The notes below the pieces were generated by a model that saw only the letters and a list, made by a program, of their open reading frames with translations, did not search any database and was not told where the DNA came from. Made by a program: the position numbers and the translations under genes. From positions 1-64,000 of the forward strand of contig CAUYUJ010017920.1 of assembly GCA_963575745.1 (NCBI GenBank): DNA of 64,000 nucleotides, given 5' to 3'. Below, piece by piece: positions 1 to 10,871 of the stretch. Each line of letters begins with the position of its first letter. The first letter of the stretch is position 1. Origin of the DNA: Prorocentrum cordatum (Eukaryota; Sar; Dinophyceae; Prorocentrales; Prorocentraceae).

Positions 1-2300
1 CCGCCGGCCGCCCCCCAAGACCCGCAAAACGCACACGCCATCGCCCAATCCCAAGTCTTCCTCCAAGACGGCCCAACATGGCCTCCAGGATGGTCACGTT
101 GGCCCAAGATGGCCTCCAAGATGGTCCAAGATAGCCTCCAAGTCCACCCAAGATGGTCCAAGACGGCCTCCGAGACGGCCCAAGAGGGTCCAAGATACCT
201 CCAAGTTCGCCCAAGAAGCCTCCAAGACGTCCCAAGACGGCCCAAGAGGGCTCCAAGAGGTTCCCCAGGAGGGCCCGAAGGGGCCAAAATCGTCCACTTT
301 AAGATGGTGTTGGAAAGACTTTGGTTTTTTGTCTGTTCGGCTTCCCGACCCTCCAAGACAGCCCAGGAGGTCTCCGAGAGCGCCCCAAGACGGCCCAATA
401 GGTCTCCAGGAGCGCCCCGAGACGGCCCAAGACGACCGCAAGAGGGCCCAAACACTGCCCAAGAGGCCTCCAAGACGCCCACGATGGCCTCCAAGACGGC
501 CCCGAGGCGCCCCAAGAGGGCCCCAAGTCGGTTCAGAGAGGCCCCCAAGACGGGCCGCGCCGCCCGGCGCGCACCCAAAGCGCGGAAGTCTCCCCAATTC
601 TTCCTCCAAGACGGCTCAATATGACCTCCAAGATGGCCACGTTGGCCCAAAATGGCCTCGAAGATTGTCAAAGATGGCCTCCAATATGCCTCCAGGCATC
701 ATCCCTCATCTCCGTTTCCATCCTTCTCTGCCTCTTCCTCTTCCTCTCCACGTGTCACCCAAAATACTTCCAAACCGACTCGGGGAACACATGGTCCGAT
801 AGCTTGTAAGCAAACAGTGCCTCCAGGAAGGCCAGAAAAGGCCAAAAACATTGATTTCCTGTATGTTTTTGACGGATTTTGACATTTCCTTCTTTTCGGC
901 CTTCCGACGGCCCGAGACGGCCCAAGAGCCCCCAAAGATCGCCAAAAGATCGCCCAAGAGGCCTCCAAGACGGCCAAGATGACCTTCAAGATGCCCACGT
1001 GTTCCCCGAAGGCTTTCCAAACAGATTCGGGGAACACATGGTCCGATGGCTTGGCAGGTCTGGCCTCAACGTTCGGCCACATAGGCGCTTCCAAAAAGGC
1101 CGGGGGCGGCGGTGGTTCGCCGTAGGCGTCTTCGATCCGCCGCCCCCTGTCGATTCATCGCAGGGGTGCCTGGCGTGCTGGATGATTTCGGTTTTGGTTT
1201 TGGTTCTTTTTCCAAAATAACTCTTCCAATGTGTTTCGGCCCGTCCCGCCGGCCGCCCCCCAAGACCCGCAAAACGCACACGCCATCGCCCAATCCCAAG
1301 TCTTCCTCCAAGACGGCCCAACATGGCCTCCAAGATGGCCACGGCCTCCAAGATGGTCCAAGATGGCCTCCAAGTCCACCCAAGATGGTCCAAGACGGCC
1401 TCCGAGACGGCCCAAGAGGGTCCAAGATACCTCCAAGTTCGCCCAAGCGCGTGCCTCCCGGGACGGGCAGGCGGGGGACGCCAAGAATCGGGCGCGCCGC
1501 GGCGTGAGGTGCGCGGAGGGGGGCCAAGAGGTTCTCTCTGGAGGCTCGAGACCGAAGAGGCCAAACTCATTGATTCATTCTTAGGTCTTGAAGCTTTTGA
1601 GGTGAATATCTACCGTCTTTCTTCTCGGCATGTCCGCCTCGACGGTTCAAGAATGACGGGCAGCAAGAGGGGCCCCCGGGGGAAGATCGGGGGGGGGGGG
1701 GCGCCAGAGGGAGGGCCCCAAGGGAGGGCCGCCGATGGACGGGGGGATTCAAGGTTGGGGGCCGTCGGGGAAGGGGAGATGGCCCCAAGAGGGCCCCAAG
1801 ACGGCCCAAGAGGCCTCCAACACGCCCAAGATGGCCTCCAAAGACGCCCAAGATGGCCTCCAAGACGGCCCCGAAGCGCCCCAAGAGGGTCCCCCGTTGG
1901 CCCAGAAAGGCCCCCAAGACGGCTCCCGACGGCGTCAGACGTGCCAGGAACCCACCAAGATGGCCGAAGTTGGCTCGACGCTGGCCCAAGACGACCCAAG
2001 AGGCCCCCAAGAGGGCCTCCAGGAAGGCCAGAAGAGGCCAACAACAGTGATTTTCTATAGGTTTTTGACGGATTTTGCCGTTTCCTTCTTTTCGGCCTTC
2101 CGACGGCCCGAGACGGCCCCCAAGAGGCCTCCAAGACGGCCAAGATGACCTTCAAGATGCCCACGTGTTCCCCGAAGGCTTTCCAAACAGATTCGGGGAA
2201 CACATGGTCCGATGGCTTGGCAGGTCTGGCCTCAACGTTCGGCCACATAGGCGCTTCCAAAAAGGCCAGGGGCGGCGGTGGCTCGCCGGAGGCGTCTTCG
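1..2300. repeat. CCAAGATGGCC-type minisatellite with 1.2-kb tandem duplication
   Basis: Almost the whole block is built from short degenerate units such as CCAAGATGGCCTCCAAGA and CCAAGAGGCC. Two parts recur at larger scale: 1-213 matches 1246-1447, and about 820-1135 matches 2018-2300, so the block is a tandem duplication with a period near 1.17-1.25 kb. All six frames give long low-complexity ORFs (Trp/Gly/Leu-rich on minus, Lys/Pro/Arg-rich on plus), as expected from a stop-poor repeat. I do not call any of them a gene. Confidence 0.8.
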
Positions 2301-2554
2301 ATAAATGCAGAGTGAGAAGGGGAGGGAGGGAAAAAGAGAGGAGGGACGAGGGCGAAGGAGGATCACATCAGTCGGAGCGCCCCGGATCGGCGGCACTGGC
2401 CGGAGGCCACTACAATATGGAGCCACCCCAGGGTGCAGGCAAACTATAGAGAAAGCAGACCGCTGGGCCGTCCGTCAAGCTGAGCACGCGCACGCCAGGC
2501 ACCGCGGGCTGACTTCAGCTTTGCAGGCCGCGGTGAGGGAAAGCAATTCTTGGG

Positions 2555-2836
2555 ATCCTGGACAGGCGCTTGGCGCGGCCAGAGCATGCCGCAATCTGGA
2601 GGTCCATCTGCCACCTCAATGCCCCCGAGCCGCCGCAGTTCTTCTGGCGTCCAGCGCACTTGAGTTTGGACGACGCGTTGAAGCGGGATCTTTGCGTCAA
2701 AGCGTGGGTTGGGAACCTCTGGGCCGATTGTTTCGCCAAACTTGGCGCTGGGCCCCATTCGTTGTCCGAGGGTTTCGCGAAAGCTGTTCATGGCGAGCTT
2801 CGGTACCACAGCAGGACGATTAGAGTTCTTGGGTGA
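2555..2836 (+). pseudogene. RNase H C-terminal fragment of a non-LTR retrotransposon
   Basis: One frame reads a stretch with FFWRPAHLSLDDALKRDL followed by VGNLWADCFAKLGA. This matches the end of retrotransposon-type RNase H: W-x-PAH with the conserved His, then GN-x-WAD carrying the last catalytic Asp, then AKLGA. The N-terminal catalytic Asp and Glu are not found upstream in the same frame, and the frame closes with TGA near 2836. It is the tail of a decayed LINE-type polyprotein lying sense on the plus strand, upstream of the Zn-finger remnant at 3280. Confidence 0.7.
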
Positions 2837-3234
2837 GCGGCCCAGGAGGCTGCTTGCGCGCTCTAGGTGGACAGGAATAGACCCTGACTTCTCCATTCGG
2901 TTGATGACGGCCCCTGGTCCCCCTCGCCCCACCGTCACCACCCACGATTTGAGGCCCTCCTCACAGCGCGGAGAGTGGCATGTCGTCGTTGCGGCAGACT
3001 GGCCAAGAACGCCACCTCACTACGTTACGTGCGCTTCTACCGCACAAGGATAGCAAGAGTCGCGAGCCCACCCCGATCCGGCAACACGTGTGCGATGTTT
3101 GGTTCCGTGGGCCCGATGCGGTGTCTTTCGTGGTTGTGCGTTCCGAGAGGTGAAGGATGCCCCGGGCTCAGCTGATCAGGTGTTTGCCGTGCCTGCTGAC
3201 GACCAGAGTCCTCGCACGGCAGAGTGTAGATCAC

Positions 3235-3480
3235 GGCGCCGCCACTCTGAGCTCTAAGCCCTTTCAATTTTCCCAGCTGGGTCACGATGTTTTCTCGCAT
3301 GGCAATGTGTTCTGCTGCCGCCGATGTGGAGCGCACGGCTCGCTCGGCAGCATGCGCAAGCTAACTTCGGATTGTGCGGGCCCTTCAGTCGTGCCGTCTA
3401 CACTGGCCAACCAGCGAATGGCGATCACGCGATTTGAATTGGGGGTCCACCCGAGGACGGGCGTGAGGATCAAGCCCTCT
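3235..3480 (+). pseudogene. C-terminal zinc-finger remnant of the same non-LTR element
   Basis: The frame encodes GHDVFSHGNVFCCRRCGAHG, then a spaced Cys in TSDCAGPS, then FELGVHPRTGV. The larger LINE at 30.6-33.3 kb has a comparable region after its RNase H (GHSLLRFGRAWGCKICG). The remnant is in a different frame from the RNase H piece at 2555-2836, with about 400 degenerate bases between, so the element is broken. The link to the RNase H fragment is inferred from order and spacing. Confidence 0.6.
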
Positions 3481-4129
3481 GCCCCTGCTGCGCCAGAGCG
3501 CGAAGCCGCGCGTGTTGGCCCCGACCTTGGGGGCCAAATTGCTGGGCCTTCGGCAGGGCCACGGTCGGTCGTCGTCATCAGTCGCCTCCCCCCGCCGCCG
3601 CATACTTCCCCTTTCATCGGCCAGCGGTGGGATGAGTTCGACACGATGCGGCCTGTCGGCTGGGAGGGGCCAGATTCACGAGACGGCAAGCACTGACCTG
3701 TTGTCTCCCCTCTGTTTTGAACTGTGCCTCCCACTCCCGCGCAAGCTGTTGTGGGGGGCGGCCCCCTCGTCCTCCTCCTTTCCCTTTTCTTCCTCATCCC
3801 CCTCCTCCTTCTCATCTCCTATTCACATGTAGTGGTATCCCCCATTGCTCGCGTTCGGCAACCATGAGCGACGTGGTTGCTGTAGAGTGGGGCACTCCAA
3901 GCACCCCAGTGCCGACCATGCGGCACGGGAAGTGGAAAGAAACATCGAACACTGGAGAAAATCCCGATGGGGATAGATCATTACATATACAAGCTTCGGG
4001 AAGATAGTCCCACCACCACCCCACCCAGCTCCATGATCCGATCTCTCCCGCGACAAAGGACCCTCACACACGGCAGTCCGAATCATCAAGGAAGGCAGCT
4101 GGCAATCAACGTTCAACATGCGTCACCGC
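3481..4129. other. Unassigned intergenic sequence
   Basis: No convincing coding region, RNA gene or repeat. It holds a short pyrimidine-rich stretch (3760-3820). Short ORFs on both strands show no recognisable motif. Confidence 0.5.
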
Positions 4130-4167
4130 ATATACATATACATATATATACATATATATATACATAC
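4130..4167. repeat. (TATACA/TA)n microsatellite
   Basis: An alternating TA/CA tract that stands out as AT-rich against its surroundings. Confidence 0.9.
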
Positions 4168-4278
4168 CTTCCAAATACGATACGACACGCTGACCTCACC
4201 GTGCACCTGGCGGTCGGCTCGCTCGTTGCGATCGTCTCGCTCTGCTCCTCACATTACACGATGTGTCCTCCTAATCCT

Positions 4279-4334
4279 TCTCCTCCTCCTCCACTTCTTG
4301 CTCCTCCTCCTCCTCCTCCTCCTCCTCCTCCTCC
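4279..4334 (+). repeat. (CTC)n microsatellite
   Basis: CTC triplets run up to a copy of the CCTCACCGAAGGTCATCGC repeat at 4335. Confidence 0.9.
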
Positions 4335-4511
4335 ATGGATGCCCTCACCGAAGATCATCGCTTGAAACTGTGGCCTGAGTGGTGCGATGGCAGGTCAACG
4401 CTTGAAGGTGCCGCATGGGTGATGCATGTGGCGTGGATGCCCTCACCGAAGGTCATCGCTTGAAACTGCGGCTTTGACGAATCAGCACTGATCCATCCAC
4501 ATAATACATAC

Positions 4512-4513
<2 letters not shown>

Positions 4514-4562
<49 letters not shown>

Positions 4563-4566
4563 TACA
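4514..4566 (+). repeat. (GATA)n microsatellite
   Basis: About a dozen perfect tandem GATA units. Confidence 0.95.
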
Positions 4567-5052
4567 TATATTACTCCCCAACCAACTCCTCTTCCTCCTC
4601 CTTGGATGTCCCCACCTTAGGTCATCGTGTGAAACTGCGGCCTGGGTGATGAGAGCGCGGGTCATCGCGTGAAGCAGCCGCCTAGGTGATGCATGTTACA
4701 ACAGTATCCCCCCCTCCTGTCCAACATCCGCACCACCAAATCCTTGTACAAGCTTGAATACATCAGTGGCACGCGCCTTCCAGAAATCAAGGCGCACTCA
4801 CAAAGAAAAGCAACTATGATTACTACGACTGGCAACCCAACAATCACGACATGCTAATTATCCGTAGATCGTCGCACTGATGTGCCACGTGTGCGTGCAG
4901 CTTCTCATCCCAAAAACCGCACCAAACCCACCTTCTCGCGTCGAGGCTCGGGGTCGCGTTCACCAGGGGCCTAGCAGAAAATCCTGGAGCTGCGCGCGGC
5001 TAGCTCTGGGAAAGTGCCCTCTCCGATCCTCACACTTCCATCGCCCTCGTCT

Positions 5053-5195
5053 ACACCTCCTCCTTCGCCCTCCTCCCCCTCCTCCTCCTCCTCCTCCTCC
5101 TCCTCCTCCTCCTCCTCCTCCTTCTCCCCCGGACCCTTTTCATCCTCCTCCACCTCCTCCTCCTCTACCTCCTCCTCCCCCTCCTCCTCCTACTT
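5053..5195 (+). repeat. (CTC)n microsatellite
   Basis: A polypyrimidine CTC array with a few interruptions. It gives poly-Ser/Pro/Leu ORFs on plus and poly-Glu/Gly/Arg ORFs on minus, treated as non-genic. Confidence 0.9.
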
Positions 5196-5344
5196 GGATG
5201 CCCTCACTAAGCGTCATCGTGTGAAACTGCGGCCTCGGTGATGCCAGCGCGGGTCATAGAAAGTTATCCTTTGGAACTGCGGCTTCGGTGGCGCATGCGG
5301 CGTGGATGCCCTCACGGAGGCCCATCGCTTGAAACAGCGGTTTG

Positions 5345-5493
5345 CCTCCTCCTCCTCCTCCTCCTCCTCCTCCTCCCTCCTCCTCCCTTTTCTCCTCCCC
5401 CTGGGCCTCCTCCTCCTCCTCCTCCTCCTCCTCCTCCTCCTCCTCCTCCTCCCCTGTCTCATCCCCCTCCGCCTCCTCCTCCTCCTCCTCCGC
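5345..5493 (+). repeat. (CTC)n microsatellite
   Basis: A CTC array like the one at 5053-5195, starting right after the repeat copy at 5305. Confidence 0.9.
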
Positions 5494-5640
5494 TGCCGGC
5501 GTTCCGACTTGGCGGTAAACTGCCCGCGGGCGGGGCTGCTGTAGCGACGGGGGCGCAGCAGCCCGCGGGGTACAAGAAACAGTGCGATCACCAAAGGGCG
5601 CGAGGGCGACAGGTTGTCGGATCAGTGGCATACACGATGC

Positions 5641-5959
5641 ATCAGATCAATGATGAAGAGGATGAAAGAGGTGACGGGGTCGTGATAACAGGAAGGTGTT
5701 AGGGGAACGAAGACTGGCATAAACATAAAAACTCGGAAGTCCGCGCGGATTTCCCGGATCCGCGCTGGAGGCCCCTGGCGGCGCCTCCGGCGCCGCCCCT
5801 GGCGCGCTCCGCGCGCCAGGGAGGGGGTCCAGCGCCGACCCCAGAAATCCGCGTGGACCTCCGAATTGTTATATTTATGTCATGTTCCGCTCCCCTAGTA
5901 TCAGATCAATGATGAAGAGGGTGAAAGGGGCGATGGGGTCGTGGTAACAAGACGATGTG
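5641..5959 (+). repeat. 60-bp direct repeats flanking a TIR element
   Basis: 5641-5700 and 5900-5959 align over 60 bp with roughly ten differences; both begin ATCAGATCAATGATGAAGAG. The 196-bp TIR element at 5701-5896 sits between them. The repeats are too long and too diverged to be an ordinary target-site duplication of a young insertion. Confidence 0.85.
5701..5896 (-). mobile_element. Introner-like/MITE element, family 1, copy 1
   Basis: A 196-bp element with long imperfect TIRs: it starts AGGGGAACGAAGACTGGCAT and ends with the near-inverse GACCTCCGAATTG ... CATGTTCCGCTCCCCT. The core holds two adjacent GC-rich palindromes (GGCGGCGCCTCCGGCGCCGCC and GGCGCGCTCCGCGCGCC). Full or near-full relatives lie at 26479, 35035 and 39780, with truncated ones at 27863 and 30196. 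It has no ORF, so it is non-autonomous. Confidence 0.85.
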
Positions 5960-6636
5960 CAGCTGCACCTTCAACGATGCAGGTTGAACAGTGTACAGCG
6001 TTGAGCGCAATACTTCGGTGAAACGAAGAACGCCAGCAAAGAGATTGCGCCACGCGTTGTCGAAACTGGCGCAATGCCGACTTGCCATCTGACCCGATAG
6101 GATGGAATAGTGTTTCCACGTGGTTTTCAAAAGATGGTTTGGCACCGCCAAATCGCTGGATTCCAGACGGACGGCTAGGTCCTGATACAATGTTGCGCTT
6201 TCTTCTTCAATATCAAGATTCTGTTCGAACCAACTGTGTATAGAACGCGGTCAATTGTCACACACACACGTTACATAATGCGACCAAGTCAGGGTAAGCC
6301 AGGTGCGGGGATGAGAGCAATTGTACCAATGGGTCGATCTGTGGTATTTCAAGGTACGCATTTCTATGTCGAGTGTACTTCCTCGTCCTGTTTTTTTCGA
6401 AAGCGACAGATGTTTTTCACGGATGCGTTAGCTTTCACTGCAGGACCAACGATGTCGACGGTGTCGCTGTTCGAGGGTGCCGGAGACAGCGCCTCGGGGC
6501 CCCGAACGCATTTTGTCATGAAATCCTCTGGTCTTGGGGCTGACGCATTGATGTCCGAGGGGCTGGGGATCCAAGTGTGCAGGTCGTCGTGATCATCATT
6601 TGCTTTAAATCTTGGCAAGTAGTCTGGCGGCGGCAT
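5960..6636 (-). CDS. Possible exon fragments of an unrecognised gene
   Basis: This stretch is less GC-rich and lacks simple repeats. Minus-strand open frames at about 5906-6190 and 6364-6636 have balanced amino-acid composition, for example PDYLPRFKANDDHDDLHTW and RLESSDLAVPNHLLKTTWKH. I recognise no domain and can place no splice sites, so this may be ordinary intergenic sequence. A weak candidate only. Confidence 0.15.
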
Positions 6637-6639
6637 TGT

Positions 6640-7270
6640 TGTGACACTCGGAATGTTGTCTGCAATCTCTAACCTTTACGAGAGGAGACGCATGAGATCC
6701 AAATACCTGCGGCCGCCTTGGCACTGTGCCGTGCCAGTCGCAGGATGCCCCAAGACAAGTTCCAACACGTGCGTGGCAACTACAGACCGCAATATGTGGA
6801 CTCGCCAATCTCAGAGTCGCCTCTTTTGAAACGAACTAACAGCCCCAAGCGATTGAATCATGTGCTGACGTGTGTGTTCGTGATGCTGCTGACGAGTGCA
6901 CTGCCAACTTCTAAGGTGGTGGTTGCACTCCCATTTCGGAAAACATTGCTGTGCTTGATCTGCGGAAGACGGTGCTGCGGATGATCGTGCTGCCAACTTG
7001 GATCGTACTGCTGATGGTTGTACTGTTTACGATTGCACTGGCAACTTCATGTGTACTGTCTACTTTGATTGTTTTGTTGATCGGTGTACTGCCACGTGTC
7101 ACCCTTTCCTTGAAAGAACGTCCTATCATCGAGGCGTCGCATGGTCGGCGAAATCGCCCGTCGCAGGTCACCTGCATGGTATCGGGAGCACTCGCGGGCG
7201 GCCGCCTGGACGCTGCGGCTGCCACGCTGCCCGCAACCCAAAAGATTCGGGCCCGCGGCTCTCTTCTCCG
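6640..7270 (+). other. Intergenic sequence with weak internal repetition
   Basis: Between about 6885 and 7100 the motif GCACTGCCAACTT or close variants (GTGCTGCCAACTTGG, GCACTGGCAACTTC) recurs three or four times at 50-90 bp spacing. No gene was recognised. Confidence 0.4.
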
Positions 7271-7271
7271 C

Positions 7272-7410
7272 ATTCTCCTCCTCCTCCTCCTCCTCCTCCT
7301 CCGCCTCCTTCTGCCCACCCTCCGCTTGCCCCTCCTGCTCCTCCCCGCTCCTCCTGCACCTCCTGCCCCTCCTGCCCCTCCTCCCCCTCCTCCTCCTCCT
7401 CCTTCTCTGG
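7272..7410 (+). repeat. (CTC)n-rich microsatellite
   Basis: An interrupted CTC/CTG polypyrimidine array. The Leu/Ser/Pro ORFs crossing it are not treated as genes. Confidence 0.85.
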
Positions 7411-8169
7411 GGTGCGAGGGGGAGCGCCTGGTTCTGCAGCAGCTGCAGCACCACGGCGTTCAGCGACTGGTGGAGACTGACCGCACCAGGGTGCGCGGGG
7501 GGCGGGGCGGCTGACACGACCAGGAGGTGCAGGTGTCAAGCAGAGCTGCACGTCTCGGTGAGGTACACGCGCGGGACACGAGCGGCACGTGCAAGACTGC
7601 AACACATGCAAAGTCCACGCCCGCAAACCACAGTGAACATGTTACGTCCCACGTCAAGCATCTTACGTGCGAGAGGGGGGTACGCACGCATGCCTTCATG
7701 GAAGGGCCCCTGCGCGCATACATCTGTTCTTCAAATGGTACTGCAGGAGTACTTGGACGTATGCACACATGCCAAGCTGTGTATTACCATGCTACGCATT
7801 CCCACTCAATGCATTGCTTGTGAAGGTTGGTCACCATGCCCTCCGAGCCTTTCAAGGTCAGTAGCGCCACCAGCGCCGCCGCCCCCGCCAAAATCCATAC
7901 CTGGCAAGGTCGCGAGCTCAGCGTATGATGCATCACGGCAAGACATGCCAAGTAGACAAGTGCAAAAGAAGTCCGGGAGATAGCCATAAGGAAGTGGCAC
8001 ACTGCAGAGGCATCGTGCTGAATACCTCACGGGATCGATTGTGCAAGGAGAAAAGCTTTGCAGCCAAGGCTCTGCAAAAGAAGATTTGCGAGGCGTGCTC
8101 TGCCTCTGTGCTTCCAGGAGCATGAGTTTCGCTCTGTCAGGAAGTAGCGAGCCACACTACAGTGGGGGC
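7411..8169. other. Unassigned intergenic sequence
   Basis: Mixed-composition DNA with only short ORFs and no family motif. I see nothing definite here. Confidence 0.4.
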
Positions 8170-8322
8170 TCGACCACAAGAAACATTCCACAAGAAACCC
8201 AACCCTGAGACCCCAGGACGCCCAGCGTGGGAGCGTTGCGCTCTCCAAAGCAAAACCATCGAGACCCAAGAAACCCGGGGTACCCTGGAGGCAAGCAGGG
8301 TGTTCCTTCTCCACTGTATGAG
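8170..8322 (+). repeat. Dispersed repeat family 4, copy 1
   Basis: It shares ACAAGAAACCCAACCCTGAG, ACCCCAGGACG, CAAAACCATCGA and CACCCTGGAGGCAAGCAGG-like blocks in the same order with 14115-14300, and the last block again with 14459-14540. The same-strand copies lie about 6 kb apart. Confidence 0.75.
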
Positions 8323-8895
8323 CGATCGCGGGCCCCTCTTCGCCACTCTCGCGGCCAGACGCCAAGCATGGGCATGTACAGTGCCAGCCACCACGGGGGG
8401 AACACGTGCTGCAGATCTGGTCTTGCACCTGGCGGCCGTGGGCATCCCCAGACTGCCCCAAGCACCCCAACTGCGAGCAAGGATGTCGTTTGGGGGCTGC
8501 CGCCGAGAACAGGCCCCGAACGCCAGCCCCGCGCCAGCTTCCGCATTGCACAGCCACGTGCGAGCCCTGCCCCTGAAAGTCAGATTTCTGAGACGTCAGC
8601 AGCGGCTCAGATTTCGAAGTATGCCTGCAGCCAAATGACCGGTGCACGGCGCCGATTGGACCCGCAGGGTTGGGGCTCGCAATCGGTCGCAGACGCACCC
8701 CCTCGCGCAGATGGAAGCTCGGCGAGGAGCTGAGACGAGATCGCAGGAAAATCACGGCCAGAACCCTGCAATCCATCTTTGCGCGGCGTTTCTTAAGCTG
8801 GATCGATCTGTGATGCCTGCAGGGACCGAAACTAGGCGAAACCGCCTGGCGTGAAAAGAAAAGACACCCGGATCTCAGGTGACCGTTTTTTCCCT
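8323..8895. other. Intergenic sequence
   Basis: A minus-strand ORF crosses this region (8027-9214, 395 codons). It spans a known dispersed repeat and the CGTTACC tandem block and shows no domain, so I do not annotate it as a gene. Confidence 0.4.
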
Positions 8896-8899
8896 TTCC

Positions 8900-9470
8900 C
8901 AAGTAACGGTCGTTACCCGGGGGGAGTGGGGGTGTCGGGCGGGAGGGTAAGGGTAACGGCGGCCGCGGCGTGCACCCGCCAGGGGGCGTCCGCACCACTG
9001 GCGCATCCATCGCCTGTGCGCACCACAGCATGTAAGGGGGGTCCAGATCAGCCCCCCCCAATACGATCGTCAGGGTTACCCGGGGGAGAGTGGGGGGGGC
9101 CTGGTAAAGAGCGTTACCCTGGGGATAACAAAAAGCGTTACCAGGAGCTCGGCAGCGAGCCGCGAGAGAGATCGCCAGACAAGCCAGCATGTAGGGGGGG
9201 TCCAAGCCACACACCCCAATACGATCGTTAGCGCTACCCAGGGAAGGGTGGGAGTTTCGGCCCGGGTAGCGAGCGTTACCCTAGGGAGGAGAACAAAAAA
9301 ACGCTCACCAGGGATGCTGAGCGCGAATTCATGGAGGGCGAAACAAAGGGGAGAGGGGAAAGAGAGAAGGCCATTTCGGACCCTACAGGCCCCCTCCTGG
9401 TCCCTGGGACGAGCGTTACCCGGGTAACGAGCATTACCCCGGGGAGGACGGCAAAAACGATCACCAGGAG
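8900..9470 (+). repeat. 159-bp tandem repeat rich in GGTAACG/CGTTACC
   Basis: The unit beginning CAGCATGTA-AGGGGGGTCC at 9026 is repeated at 9185. Both continue into AATACGATCGT, then a GAGCGTTACCCT block and a CACCAGG block; a third degenerate partial copy follows near 9400. The heptamer CGTTACC or its complement GGTAACG occurs at least seven times (near 8911, 8953, 9112, 9136, 9274, 9414 and 9424). No ORF is supported. Confidence 0.7.
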
Positions 9471-9488
9471 CGCGGCGGGCGGCGAGCC

Positions 9489-9515
9489 GAGAGAGAGAGA
9501 GAGAGAGAGAGAGAG
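9489..9515 (+). repeat. (GA)n microsatellite
   Basis: A perfect GA dinucleotide run. Confidence 0.95.
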
Positions 9516-9713
9516 ATCGCCGGGCAGGCCACGCGCCGCTCAGCGGCGGAGGCCGGGGCGGCGAGAGCGGCAGCGGGAGCGACGGCGGCGGAGGCCGAGC
9601 AGGCCCCCCTGGCCCTGCGCCCGCTGCTGCGGGCGGTGGCGGGCGGAGGCGAGGGGGGAACGCTGCTCTGCGAGCGAGCGACGGGGGGAAGGGAGGAGGA
9701 TGATCAGGAGAGG

Positions 9714-9885
9714 AGAGGAGGAGGAGGAGGAGGAGGAGGAGGAGGAGGAGGAGGAGGAGGAGGAGGAGGAGGAGGAGGAGGGGGGAGGAGGAGGGAGAGA
9801 AAGAGGGGGAGAAAGAGGGGGAGGAGGAGGAGGAGGAGGAGGAGGAGGAGAAAAGGAGGAGGAGGAGGAGGAGGAGGAGAGGGGT
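9714..9885 (+). repeat. (GAG)n microsatellite
   Basis: A long polypurine GAG array with short GGGGAGAAAGA interruptions. The poly-Glu/Gly and poly-Leu/Ser ORFs over it are spurious. Confidence 0.95.
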
Positions 9886-9911
9886 GTACGTAATTATACC
9901 CTGGGCCATGC

Positions 9912-10108
9912 TCGGCGAGCGAGTGAGGGGGGACGTGAGAAGGAGAAGGCCTTCTCGAAGGCGGCGGGGCCTCGCCAAAACCCTCGCGCCTTCCAAGCGG
10001 CTTTCCTGCGCCTTCGGGGAAGGATTTGAAAATTTCTCGGAAGGTCGGGAAGGATCCGAACCTTCTGAGAAGGCCCGTCCCTTCTCATCTCCCCCTCTGG
10101 GCTCGCCG
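9912..10108. mobile_element. Purine-rich TIR element, family 2, copy 1
   Basis: About 197 bp. It starts CGGCGAGCGAGTGAGGGGGG and ends with the inverse pattern CTCCCCCTCTGGGCTCGCCG. The interior contains several GAGAAGG/CCTTCTC palindromes. Relatives lie at 10872, 29596, 33426 and 33596. With no ORF it is probably a non-autonomous DNA element. Confidence 0.8.
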
Positions 10109-10119
10109 AAGAGATTACG

Positions 10120-10560
10120 GCCAGCCCGTAGAAGAAGGACGTACGATAAGGATGCAAGGCCCTTGGAAGGCCATGTCGACACTTTTGGGCGGGGCGCGGC
10201 CAGAGAAAGCGCCCCAGGATGGTCCGAGGAGGCAAGGGTGCAAGTGTGATCCTGGAAAGTTGCTCATCCTTAATATGCGGGTCGACTGTATGGGGGCTGG
10301 CCCAGGGGGGGAGACATCGACCTGGAATCGGCGATGCATCGCCCACAAATCGGTGATTGGCCCCGACAGCGAATCCGCACGTTCCTTGTCAGGCCCCTGT
10401 CAACAATGAATGGGCGATTGGGGGTGGATGCGTCCCTCCTGCGCCTACAGTCGGAATCTACAATAAGAACGGGCGGTAAGGACGCAAGGACCTTGGACGC
10501 CGAAGCTGGCACCTTTTGGGGCGGCGGGCCGCCAACACCCTGATGACTAGCCAAAACAAC
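10120..10560 (+). repeat. Diverged short duplication
   Basis: A block of about 55 bp near 10146 (ATAAGGATGCAAGGCCCTTG, then ACACTTTTGGGCGGGG) recurs near 10475 (GTAAGGACGCAAGGACCTTG, then CACCTTTTGGGGCGG). Part of it recurs at 14284. No gene. Confidence 0.55.
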
Positions 10561-10871
10561 CCTAACCCTTTGGGAGAGGACCTAAATTAGGCGGTCCAGA
10601 AAGGGATCTGTTCTGCAGATGTGCCGAACCAAACCACCCAAATAGATGATCCCTAATGCGAAAGCGAGGACCGCGTCTTCGTAAGGCCGCGTCTTCATCG
10701 TGTTATTAAGGTTAGGGGTTCTTGTGTGCTCGACGACCTGAGGTGCTGGTCAGCGAAAGCCGCGAAGGACGGGCCGCAGAAGCACGGACGCAAGGGTACC
10801 CTGAGGACAACCGTGCGTCCTCACTACGAGTGTTGACTGCACGCCCCCCCCCCAACGCTGCCACTGAGGCT
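10561..10871. other. Unassigned intergenic spacer between two family-2 elements
   Basis: It contains AACCCTAACCC at about 10558 and GGTTAGGGG at about 10709, which are isolated rather than arrays. No coding sequence was recognised. Confidence 0.4.

Larger units (their letters stand above)
4335..5345 (+). repeat. Short dispersed repeat, five copies (GGATGCCCTCACCGAAGG family)
   Basis: A unit of about 45-100 bp reads GGATGCCCTCACCGAAGG, then TCATCGCTTGAAACTGCGG and GGGTGATGC. It occurs at about 4335, 4435, 4603, 5195 and 5305, always on the plus strand. Four copies directly follow CTC- or GATA-type simple repeats or the previous copy, so unit and microsatellite appear to have spread together. 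No coding potential was recognised. Confidence 0.75.

Noticed and set aside
1-2260. Trp/Gly/Leu-rich and Lys/Pro/Arg-rich ORFs
   Set aside because: They translate a stop-poor minisatellite; all frames are open and no start or domain is favoured.
8027-9214. 395-codon minus ORF
   Set aside because: It crosses dispersed family 4 and the CGTTACC tandem repeat and has no recognisable motif. The open frame is likely due to GC-rich composition.
10555-10715. Telomere-like AACCCTAACCC and GGTTAGGGG
   Set aside because: Single isolated occurrences, as is TTTAGGGTTA near 16443. There is no array.
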